A DNA stretch of 12,761 nucleotides from Eubacterium sp. GTDB lineage: Bacteria; Bacillota; Clostridia; Oscillospirales; Acutalibacteraceae. Positions 5,113-10,740 of this stretch are shown piece by piece. Numbering within the stretch: the stretch's first letter is position 1; the number at the start of each line of letters is the position of its first letter. The notes under the pieces were generated by a model. That model was not told the origin of the DNA, ran no database searches, and was given only the letters and a program-made list of their open reading frames with translations. The position numbers were made by a program, and so were the translations under genes. Location: NCBI GenBank assembly GCA_014465955.1, contig JACTVT010000058.1, forward strand, positions 1 through 12,761. Reading direction: 5' to 3'.

Positions 5113-6548
5113 TGATTGTTCTTTATATAATTTTAGCCATTGTTGCTTTGCTTTTGATTGTACTGCTCGTCAATACTGCCGTTAAATGCTCTAAAGCAAG
5201 AAAACTTACACCCTGTAAAACGGAATATACAGAAGATGAGTTAAATAAATACTCCGAACGGCTTGCCAAGATGATACAGTGTAAAACCGTTTCCGTAAAG
5301 GGCGGTTATGATGATACGGAGTTCAAAAAACTGCGTGAAACGATGGCACAGTTGTTCCCCGAAATTCATAAAGCGGCAGAAATTAAAATTTTCAGCGATG
5401 ACTGCTGGATTTTTAAAATTAAAGGCAGGGACGAAAGCAGAAATATTATGCTTATGTCACATCATGATGTTGTTGCCGCTGACGGCGAATGGAGCGCTGA
5501 ACCATTCGGCGCAGAAATCAAAGACGGCAAAATGTGGGGCAGGGGAACTGTTGACACAAAAACGCCGCTTTTTGCAGAATTTTCCGCTCTTGAAGAATTG
5601 CTTGAAAATGGCTTTGAACCGCCCTGTAATGTCTATATCGGCTCTTCGCATAATGAAGAACTCGGCGGAGACGGTATACCGACTGCACTTAAATATTTTC
5701 AGGAAAACAATATTCGTTTTGAGGTTATTCTTGACGAGGGCGGCGCAGTTATTGAGCCTCCTCTCGGCGGTATGAAATGTGAAAAATGCGCAATGGTTGC
5801 CGTGCACGAAAAGGGCAGATACAGATTGAATTTTACTGCCGCAGCAGGCAATGCACACGCAAGTCTTACTTCTGCATCAGTCGCTACGCCGCTTGAAAGA
5901 ATGGTCGGATTTATCAGTGAAGTCAATACACAGAGTTCTTTTATCCGCCGTCTTAATCCTCAGGTTACCGCAATGTTCAGACATCTTGCACCGTACTGCG
6001 GTTTTCCTATGAATGTGCTTTTTTCAAATCTTTGGCTTTTCGGCGGAATTCTTAAAAAGGTAATGCCTAAAATCAATGCGCAGGCAGGCGGTTTAATCGG
6101 CACAACAATTGCTTTTAATAAAATTGAGGGATCAAATGAAAATAAAATCTGCACTTCGTCTGCTCTGCTCAGAAGTGTTGACGAAAGCGATATGAAACAG
6201 GATATTGAGGCAGTAAAAAATATTGCGAAGAAATATGATATAACGGTTGAAATTGCAGAAGATTCCGAGTATCACGGTCCTGCCGATATGAGCGAGCCTG
6301 CTTTTGATTATACAATGAACTGCATTGCAGAAATATTCCCTCAGCATCCTGCGTCACCGTTTATTCTTCCGGCAGGCACCGATGCCCGAACACTGACGGA
6401 CGTATGTAATTGTGTGCTTCGTTTTGCGCCTATTACATTGTCGGCTCAGCAATTAGCGTCAGTTCATTCAGAAAATGAAAATATTGATTTAACTTCGGTT
6501 GCTCAGGCAGTTGATTTTTACAGATTATTCTTAAAAAATTATAAGTAA
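5112..6548 (+). CDS. Membrane-anchored M20 family metallopeptidase (PM20D1/Cps1-like)
   Basis: A 478-residue M20-family zinc hydrolase with one N-terminal hydrophobic segment (residues 2-22, IVLYIILAIVALLLIVLLV) and no obvious cleavage site, so it is probably membrane-anchored. Metal and catalytic residues are all present: H117 and D119 in SHHDVV; bridging D148 in GRGTVDTK; general base and metal ligand E182-E183 in HNEELGG; D208 in ILDEGG; and the C-terminal metal ligand H452 in ASVHSENE. The dimerisation-domain histidine is in NAHAS (247-251). The long insertion relative to ArgE/DapE enzymes and the N-terminal anchor fit the carboxypeptidase Cps1/PM20D1 subgroup, which cleaves or forms N-acyl amino acids or dipeptides. 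The start follows AAAGGAG (5097-5103) by eight bases. The substrate is inferred from family only. Confidence 0.88.
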   Translation: MIVLYIILAIVALLLIVLLVNTAVKCSKARKLTPCKTEYTEDELNKYSERLAKMIQCKTVSVKGGYDDTEFKKLRETMAQLFPEIHKAAEIKIFSDDCWIFKIKGRDESRNIMLMSHHDVVAADGEWSAEPFGAEIKDGKMWGRGTVDTKTPLFAEFSALEELLENGFEPPCNVYIGSSHNEELGGDGIPTALKYFQENNIRFEVILDEGGAVIEPPLGGMKCEKCAMVAVHEKGRYRLNFTAAAGNAHASLTSASVATPLERMVGFISEVNTQSSFIRRLNPQVTAMFRHLAPYCGFPMNVLFSNLWLFGGILKKVMPKINAQAGGLIGTTIAFNKIEGSNENKICTSSALLRSVDESDMKQDIEAVKNIAKKYDITVEIAEDSEYHGPADMSEPAFDYTMNCIAEIFPQHPASPFILPAGTDARTLTDVCNCVLRFAPITLSAQQLASVHSENENIDLTSVAQAVDFYRLFLKNYK

Positions 6549-6563
6549 ATTTTACAAATCCTA

Positions 6564-6592
6564 TTGACTGTTAACCTCAGTAGTGGTAAAGT
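6564..6592 (+). promoter_or_regulatory. Promoter of the MATE/YhhN unit with an imperfect palindrome in the spacer
   Basis: TTGACT (6564-6569) and TAAAGT (6587-6592) with exactly 17-base spacing. The spacer contains TTAACC (6571-6576) and GGTAAA (6585-6590), an imperfect inverted repeat around TCAGTAGT, which could be an operator. No regulator gene is adjacent. Confidence 0.6.
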
Positions 6593-6626
6593 TTGTTAGT
6601 GAATTTTTGATTTAGAGGTTATTGCA

Positions 6627-7979
6627 GTGAAATCGGATTTGCTTAACGGAAAACCAATTAAAAGTATTCTGCTTTTTGCACTCCCCATTATGGGCAGTTC
6701 AATGCTGCAGTATAATTATAATCTGGTTGATAATATTATAGTCGGCAGATATGTAGGCACAGACGCTCTTGCCGCAGTCGGCAATGTGGGCTCAATAAAC
6801 GGTTTTATTATCGGTACTGCCCTCGGCTTAACGGCAGGGTTTACAATTCCCGTTGCACAAAACTTCGGCGCAGGCGATAAAAAGAAAATGAATAAATTTG
6901 CAGGTGCAAGCATTTCAATGTCGCTTGTAATCGGTCTTATCATTGTGATTGCCGCACATATTCTTTCAAAGCCGCTTTTACGGCTTATTGATACGCCTGA
7001 AGATATTATTGAAATATCATCGTCGTATGTAAACATTCTTTATTACACCGTGCCGATACAGATGCTTTTAAATAATTTCAATGCACTTGCACGTGCCGTT
7101 GGTGAAAGTAAAAAGCCATTGTATTTCCTTATTGCAAGTGTTTTTGTTAATCTGTTTCTTGATATCCTTTTTGTAGGACATTTCAGATGGGGCGTAGTCG
7201 GTGCCGCGTGGGCAACTGCAATTTCACAACTTACGGCAGTTGTGCTTTCTGCAATTTATATCTTTAGGTATAATAAAGAATATAATATAACGAAAAGGGA
7301 TTTGCTTATTGATGCAAAAACGAGTTTTATGCAGTTAAAACTCGGTATTCCGCTTTCTCTGCAGTTTACCATTACCTCAATCGGTTCAATGGTTCTGCAA
7401 ACGGCTGTAAATGGATTCGGTTCAAGCGTTATTGCAGGCTTTACGGCAGCAGGCAGGGTAGAGCAACTGACAAATATTCCTATGTCGGGGCTCGGTGTAG
7501 GCACAATGACCTTTGTTTCGCAGAATTACGGTGCAGGTAATTATAAACGTATTATTCAGAGCGTCAGAAAAATTCTTGTGCTTGATATTGCTGTGTCTGT
7601 AGTCTGCAGTCTTATTCTTGTGCTTGCAGGTCCTTACGTAGTTCAACTCTTTATGACAGAGTATAATGAAGATATTATGTTTGCCGCAAAGCATTATCTT
7701 TGGGCAATTGCCGAATGCTACAGTCTTGTCGCCGTGCTATTTGTCTTCAGAAATACACTTCAGGGGCTAGGCTATACATATTCCAATATGATTGCAGGTG
7801 CAGGCGAATTGTTCGGCAGATTGGCGGTTGCACTGATTTTTACACCGCTTATCGGCTTTAATGCAGTGTGTTATGCAGGTCCTGTTGCATGGCTTCTTGC
7901 AGACATACCGCTTATTGTGATATACTTAATAAAAAAGGGGAAATTTAAAAAATTAATGCAGCAAAAATGCTGTGCTTAA
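6627..7979 (+). CDS. MATE family multidrug/toxin exporter
   Basis: A 450-residue polytopic membrane protein with the twelve-helix, two-lobe layout of MATE transporters, which export cationic drugs and metabolites by proton or sodium antiport. The first lobe shows the family blocks PIMGSSMLQYNYNLVDN (20-36), VGTDALAAVG (43-52), QNFGAGDKKKM (78-88), RAVGESKKPL (156-165) and GVVGAAWATAISQ (189-201). The second lobe repeats the pattern (FVSQNYGAGNYKRI, then FRNTLQGLGYT). The start is GTG at 6627, supported by AGAGG (6614-6618) eight bases upstream and by alignment of MKSDLLNGKPIKSILLFALP with typical MATE N-termini. It has its own promoter after the peptidase gene and is followed at 21 bases by the YhhN gene, probably in one transcript. 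Substrate specificity cannot be read. Confidence 0.93.
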   Translation: MKSDLLNGKPIKSILLFALPIMGSSMLQYNYNLVDNIIVGRYVGTDALAAVGNVGSINGFIIGTALGLTAGFTIPVAQNFGAGDKKKMNKFAGASISMSLVIGLIIVIAAHILSKPLLRLIDTPEDIIEISSSYVNILYYTVPIQMLLNNFNALARAVGESKKPLYFLIASVFVNLFLDILFVGHFRWGVVGAAWATAISQLTAVVLSAIYIFRYNKEYNITKRDLLIDAKTSFMQLKLGIPLSLQFTITSIGSMVLQTAVNGFGSSVIAGFTAAGRVEQLTNIPMSGLGVGTMTFVSQNYGAGNYKRIIQSVRKILVLDIAVSVVCSLILVLAGPYVVQLFMTEYNEDIMFAAKHYLWAIAECYSLVAVLFVFRNTLQGLGYTYSNMIAGAGELFGRLAVALIFTPLIGFNAVCYAGPVAWLLADIPLIVIYLIKKGKFKKLMQQKCCA

Positions 7980-8000
7980 TTTAATCTGGGGGTAAATTTT

Positions 8001-8693
8001 ATGGTTTATTATTGTGCGCTTGGCGCAGGTCTTGTGGTTTCAACAGTGTTTCTGTTCAGCCGTTCAAAAGGAGCGTCAGTTAAAAATCTTTTCTTAAAAA
8101 AGATTTCAAGTCTGTTCTTTATTTTAACGGCAGTCTGTGCAGTTATTTTAAATCCTCAGTCACTGACTTACGGTGTGCTGCTTATTATGGGCGGTGTTCT
8201 CGGTCTGTGTGGCGATACTGCTCTTGATTTAAAATATGTATATAAAAATGATGCTCACGCTTATCTCGTGTCGGGTTTTTTGTTCTTTTTAGTCGGTCAT
8301 ATTTTTTACAGCGGCGCAGTTATCCGGTATAATAAATTGGACTGGAAAGCCGTGCTGATTTCGGCGGCAATCTCGATTGCAATTGCAGCAGGCAGTGTTC
8401 TGCTCGAAAAACTGCTTAAAGTGGAGTATAAAAATTATAAATTAATCGTTTTTCTTTATGTCTGTTTTTTAACTATGACAACGGTAGTTTCAATATGGAG
8501 TGCCGTTTTGAATCATGAAAAATCAATGATTTTGATGGCAGTCGGTGCAGTTCTTTTCCTTCTGTCAGATTTAGTTCTTTCAAATACCTACTTCGGAAAA
8601 GGTTGGGATAAGCCCGTTCATATTTTTGTAAATCATTTGCTTTATTATGCAGGTCAGTTCCTTATCGCTTCGTCAATTTTATTTTTGAATTAA
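8001..8693 (+). CDS. YhhN family membrane protein (lysoplasmalogenase-like)
   Basis: A 230-residue protein of about eight hydrophobic segments matching the YhhN/TMEM86 family. Family marks are the intramembrane acidic motif GLCGDTALDL (68-77, D72), the second acid in LLSDLVLS (187-194, D190), and the C-terminal NHLLYYAGQ (211-219), matching the family's YYxAQ. Characterised relatives hydrolyse the vinyl-ether bond of lysoplasmalogens, which makes sense for an anaerobic clostridium that may contain plasmalogens; activity here is inferred. The start follows TCTGGGGGT (7985-7993) by seven bases. It sits 21 bases after the MATE gene without a promoter or terminator between, and ends in a strong terminator, so the two probably share a transcript. 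Nothing links the two activities beyond this. Confidence 0.85.
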   Translation: MVYYCALGAGLVVSTVFLFSRSKGASVKNLFLKKISSLFFILTAVCAVILNPQSLTYGVLLIMGGVLGLCGDTALDLKYVYKNDAHAYLVSGFLFFLVGHIFYSGAVIRYNKLDWKAVLISAAISIAIAAGSVLLEKLLKVEYKNYKLIVFLYVCFLTMTTVVSIWSAVLNHEKSMILMAVGAVLFLLSDLVLSNTYFGKGWDKPVHIFVNHLLYYAGQFLIASSILFLN

Positions 8694-8701
8694 GTGCAGA
8701 T

Positions 8702-8745
8702 AAAAAGCAACGGTAAGATGGCTCTTTCACTTGCCGTTGCTTTTT
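8702..8745 (+). terminator. Strong intrinsic terminator after the YhhN gene
   Basis: AAAAAGCAACGGTAAG (8702-8717) pairs with CTTGCCGTTGCTTTTT (8730-8745): 16 bp with one G-U pair and a 12-base loop. The A-run and T-run make it potentially bidirectional. Confidence 0.92.
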
Positions 8746-8797
8746 GATATCCTATGTAAAAAATATTAAAAAATTACTATTATTTTTAATAAGGGTA

Positions 8798-8826
8798 TTG
8801 ACTAAAATTAAATAAAATGGTATTAT
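8798..8826 (+). promoter_or_regulatory. tRNA operon promoter
   Basis: TTGACT (8798-8803) and TATTAT (8821-8826) with exactly 17 bases between, 23 bases before the first tRNA. Near-consensus strength is expected for stable RNA genes. Confidence 0.82.
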
Positions 8827-8849
8827 ATCAACGCTGTCAAATTGGATTT

Positions 8850-8926
8850 GGGCCATTAGCTCAGTTGGTTAGAGCTCCCGGCTCATAACCGGTCGGTCCG
8901 GGGTTCGAGTCCCTGATGGCCCACCA
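8850..8926 (+). tRNA. tRNA with CAU anticodon, probably tRNA-Ile2 (lysidine type)
   Basis: A complete cloverleaf with encoded CCA. The acceptor stem GGGCCAT pairs with ATGGCCC; the D-arm is GCTC/GAGC; the anticodon loop CTCATAA gives CAT at 8884-8886; and the T-loop is TTCGAGT. The first pair G1-C72 excludes initiator tRNA. C4-G69 and C5-G68, plus strong likeness to the Bacillus tRNA-Ile2 body as I remember it (GGCTCATAACCG, GGTTCGAGTCC), favour tRNA-Ile2, whose C34 is converted to lysidine by TilS and which reads AUA. Elongator tRNA-Met is the alternative. The anticodon stem has a C27/U43 mismatch at its top. Confidence 0.93.
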
Positions 8927-8933
8927 AATTCAT

Positions 8934-9009
8934 AGGGGTATAGCTCAGTTGGTAGAGCAGCGGTCTCCAAAACCGCGTGCCGAGGGTTCAAGTCCTTCTG
9001 CCCCTGCCA
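8934..9009 (+). tRNA. tRNA-Trp (CCA anticodon)
   Basis: A complete 76-base cloverleaf with encoded CCA end. The acceptor AGGGGTA pairs with TGCCCCT (one G-U pair) and the discriminator is G. The anticodon stem GCGGT/ACCGC holds the loop CTCCAAA, with CCA at 8967-8969. It lies seven bases after the preceding tRNA on the same transcript. Confidence 0.96.
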
Positions 9010-9014
9010 TATCA

Positions 9015-9037
9015 GGCTGACAAAAAAGATGTCAGCC
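9015..9037 (+). other. Hairpin between tRNA-Trp and terminator
   Basis: GGCTGAC (9015-9021) pairs with GTCAGCC (9031-9037) across an A-rich loop. It starts five bases after the CCA end. With no T-run it is not a terminator itself; it may be a 3' trailer structure for tRNA processing. Confidence 0.5.
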
Positions 9038-9041
9038 CTTG

Positions 9042-9067
9042 AAACCCCGATTATATCGGGGTTTTTT
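9042..9067 (+). terminator. Terminator of the tRNA operon
   Basis: CCCCGAT (9045-9051) pairs with ATCGGGG (9055-9061) around TAT, extended by AAA/TTT, and followed by a run of six T residues (9062-9067). Confidence 0.93.
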
Positions 9068-9174
9068 GCATATTAAGAGGCGAAATTTTAACATTCATTT
9101 TCATAGATGTATTTGGGGTATTTTTACCAAGTGTAAGGATTTGAACCTTAAAATTGAATAATTCAGTAATCAAG

Positions 9175-9209
9175 GATTAGTAATATTGGATATTGCTAAT
9201 CTTTTTTTA
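9175..9209 (+). terminator. Terminator-like hairpin upstream of the Cys-rich gene
   Basis: GATTAGTAATAT (9175-9186) pairs with ATATTGCTAATC (9190-9201), 12 bp with one wobble and the loop TGG, followed by seven T residues. It sits only about 18 bases before the ribosome binding site of the next gene. The stretch 9068-9174 contains no convincing gene: only a nine-codon ORF (9107-9136, MYLGYFYQV) without a ribosome binding site and a small AAGG/CCTT palindrome at 9135-9149. The terminator may end an unseen small RNA or control the downstream gene. Confidence 0.75.
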
Positions 9210-9238
9210 TTTTCAAAAAACAACAGAAAGGAGAAAAG

Positions 9239-9910
9239 ATGTTTTTTACAGACGGAAAACTTCGTGGACTTGAAAAGTTTATGCAACTGCCGAAATATCC
9301 GACCAAGAGAGGCGGCGGAAAATATCGCAGTTCATATAATTACACGAAAGGAGATTGCAACTGTGTAAATTGTCTGCATTGGAAAAAGAAGTATGGATGC
9401 AGTCAAAAAGTTTGCCCGTATATTCAGGAACGAATAGATTGCGGTGCTTGTACTTTTGACGAAATACTCCATGCGGCATTTATTGATGTAAACAATAAAA
9501 AATTAAAGAGCAGGATAAATCTTTATGTAAAGGAGAGTAAAACAATGAATGTAAAATTCAGAAATGATAAACACAAAGAGCTCTTTTATAAAGCAATCGA
9601 AAGCAAGTACAAAACGAATAACGCATTTATGTCAGCAGTCTATTTAATGACCGCTGATATTTTTTTGTGGAAACAGGTTTGTTTGAATGTCGGTATGAAA
9701 GAAATCTTGTTTGACAAAATCAGGTTGAAAAAGTCTACCCCCGAATCCTATGCACTCTATTGTGCAGCCAAAGATTTGTATCTCGGTACAGAACATATTT
9801 CAATGTGTGATTTAACGGATGACGAAATCATTCCGAACAAAGTGTTTGAGTTTATCTGCAACGCTGTTGCAATCCGCAGATTTGGAATCGGAATATTAGA
9901 TTGCAATTAA
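9239..9910 (+). CDS. Mobile-element accessory protein: Cys-rich N-terminal part plus DUF6075-like C-terminal part
   Basis: A 223-residue protein in two parts. The first hundred residues carry seven cysteines (C40, C42, C45, C54, C59, C68, C71) in C-x-C-x2-C-x8-C-x4-C-x8-C-x2-C spacing, probably a metal site. Residues 103-223 begin MNVKFRNDKHKELFYKAIE, which resembles small DUF6075-type proteins found on clostridial conjugative elements. The fold and function of both are unknown. The start follows AAAGGAG (9227-9233) by five bases. A second strong ribosome binding site (AAAGGAG at 9529-9535) precedes an in-frame ATG at 9545, so the C-terminal part may also be made alone as a 121-residue protein. 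This could be a fusion of two genes usually separate. The ORF ends seven bases before a terminator. Confidence 0.75.
   Translation: MFFTDGKLRGLEKFMQLPKYPTKRGGGKYRSSYNYTKGDCNCVNCLHWKKKYGCSQKVCPYIQERIDCGACTFDEILHAAFIDVNNKKLKSRINLYVKESKTMNVKFRNDKHKELFYKAIESKYKTNNAFMSAVYLMTADIFLWKQVCLNVGMKEILFDKIRLKKSTPESYALYCAAKDLYLGTEHISMCDLTDDEIIPNKVFEFICNAVAIRRFGIGILDCN
9529..9547 (+). promoter_or_regulatory. Internal ribosome binding site and in-frame start
   Basis: AAAGGAG at 9529-9535 followed nine bases later by ATG at 9545-9547, in frame with the larger ORF at codon 103. The site is as good as that of any gene in the window and coincides with the boundary between the Cys-rich part and the DUF6075-like part. 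Confidence 0.5.
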
Positions 9911-9917
9911 AATTTTC

Positions 9918-9950
9918 AGGACTGATAAATTTGTATATCAGTCCTTTTTA
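9918..9950 (+). terminator. Intrinsic terminator after the Cys-rich/DUF6075-like gene
   Basis: AGGACTGATA (9918-9927) pairs perfectly with TATCAGTCCT (9936-9945), with an 8-base loop followed by TTTTA. Confidence 0.88.
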
Positions 9951-9975
9951 CATATCGAAGGGAGTGGTGACAGAT

Positions 9976-10035
9976 ATGATTGAAAGAAATTAAATCGAAA
10001 AGTTATTAAATATTATAGAAAGGAAATTGTTATGA
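9976..10035 (+). pseudogene. Interrupted mini-ORF overlapping the DUF4314 start
   Basis: A possible ribosome binding site, GAAGGGAG (9957-9964), precedes ATG at 9976, which reads MIERN then TAA. Continuing in the same frame gives IEKLLNIIERKLL and TGA at 10033-10035, overlapping the next gene's ATG (ATGA). One changed codon would restore a 19-residue coupled ORF, or a slightly longer one from the in-frame GTG codons upstream. It may be a decayed small gene or a chance arrangement. Confidence 0.3.
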
Positions 10036-10700
10036 ATGAATATGAAAAAGCAAGACGCTTGGCAGAGGACATAAGACAGATATATCCTGCCGGAACAAGA
10101 ATTATACTCTTGTCAATGGACGATCCGCAGGCTGTTCCTGTCGGTACAAGGGGAACAGTTAAGAACATTGACGATATGGCTCATATTGATATGGAGTGGG
10201 ATAATGGCAGAACACTTTCACTTGTGCCGCTTGTTGATAGTTTCAGAAAACTGACCGAACAGGAGCTTGCAGAAGAAAGATTGAGTGCAGCTAAAGTCTC
10301 AAACGCTGATAAGGAAATGTTCTGTATTGATGCGAGTATGGGCATTTTTGAAGGCTATCATATCGGATATGTCTGGAACGGCTGGATGACTCCGAGTTTT
10401 ACAAAAAGTGTTGCCGAGCAGATATGCAAAACCTTTGAATCGGAAAATCACCATTTTTCTTACGATGAAGAAAGAGATTGCTTTATCGATATATGCGAGA
10501 TTGACGGTGATAAATCTGAATATGAGGGTAAAGATTACAACATCAATGGTGAACTCAAGCACCTTTATCCTATCGGAAGCGGTGAGTGGACTTGGAGTAA
10601 AGCCACTCAGGAAGAAATCGAAGATGAGAATAACGCTATCTGCGTTGAAGAAACAACTGACGAACTGGTTGAAGAATCAGGAATAACACAAACAATGTGA
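10032..10700 (+). CDS. DUF4314-containing mobile-element protein
   Basis: A 222-residue soluble acidic protein. Residues about 19-72 (GTRIILLSMDDPQAVPVGTR, then GTVKNIDDMAHIDMEW, ending LSLVPLVDSFR) match the DUF4314 domain, a small beta-rich domain of unknown function typical of conjugative elements in Clostridia. The remainder (about 90-222) has a region around IGYVWNGWMTPSFTKSVAEQICKTF that looks like a second compact domain, then a very acidic tail (EEIEDENNAICVEETTDELV); I do not recognise it. Start: AGAAAGGA (10018-10025) is six bases before ATG. It lies upstream of the cytosine methyltransferase with a 40-base gap and probably shares its transcript. Its role is unknown; the value is as a marker of mobile-element origin. 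Confidence 0.8.
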   Translation: MNEYEKARRLAEDIRQIYPAGTRIILLSMDDPQAVPVGTRGTVKNIDDMAHIDMEWDNGRTLSLVPLVDSFRKLTEQELAEERLSAAKVSNADKEMFCIDASMGIFEGYHIGYVWNGWMTPSFTKSVAEQICKTFESENHHFSYDEERDCFIDICEIDGDKSEYEGKDYNINGELKHLYPIGSGEWTWSKATQEEIEDENNAICVEETTDELVEESGITQTM

Positions 10701-10701
10701 G

Positions 10702-10725
10702 GTGAAACAGAAAAGAAATAAGTAA
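10702..10725 (+). other. Seven-codon mini-ORF before the methyltransferase
   Basis: GTG at 10702 reads seven codons (MKQKRNK) to TAA at 10723-10725. It starts two bases after the DUF4314 stop and ends at the hairpin that precedes the methyltransferase. It could keep ribosomes moving through the gap or be a remnant; there is no independent support. Confidence 0.15.
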
Positions 10726-10740
10726 GGGCAGTAATGCCCT
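10725..10740 (+). promoter_or_regulatory. Hairpin with GTAA tetraloop abutting the methyltransferase start codon
   Basis: AGGGCA (10725-10730), GTAA loop, TGCCCT (10735-10740): 6 perfect pairs closed by a GNRA-type tetraloop, with the ATG at 10741 directly after. The only Shine-Dalgarno-like bases near the start (AAGGG, 10724-10728) are inside the stem, so folding would hinder initiation. Confidence 0.55.

Noticed and set aside
5060..5183. 41-codon ORF from ATG 5060 (MKKKFCRRSVRLKRR...)
   Set aside because: It runs into the peptidase gene in another frame, has no ribosome binding site and has a composition typical of a shadow frame.
5457..5926. Long minus-strand and alternate-frame ORFs inside the M20 peptidase gene
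   Set aside because: They are antisense shadows of a clearly coding gene, lack ribosome binding sites and have no recognisable motifs.
9135..9149. AAGG-ATTTGAA-CCTT resembling a tRNA T-arm on the minus strand, possible attachment-site remnant
   Set aside because: Only a 4-bp stem, no acceptor stem or CCA in register, and no match to the adjacent tRNA-Trp beyond the generic T-loop.
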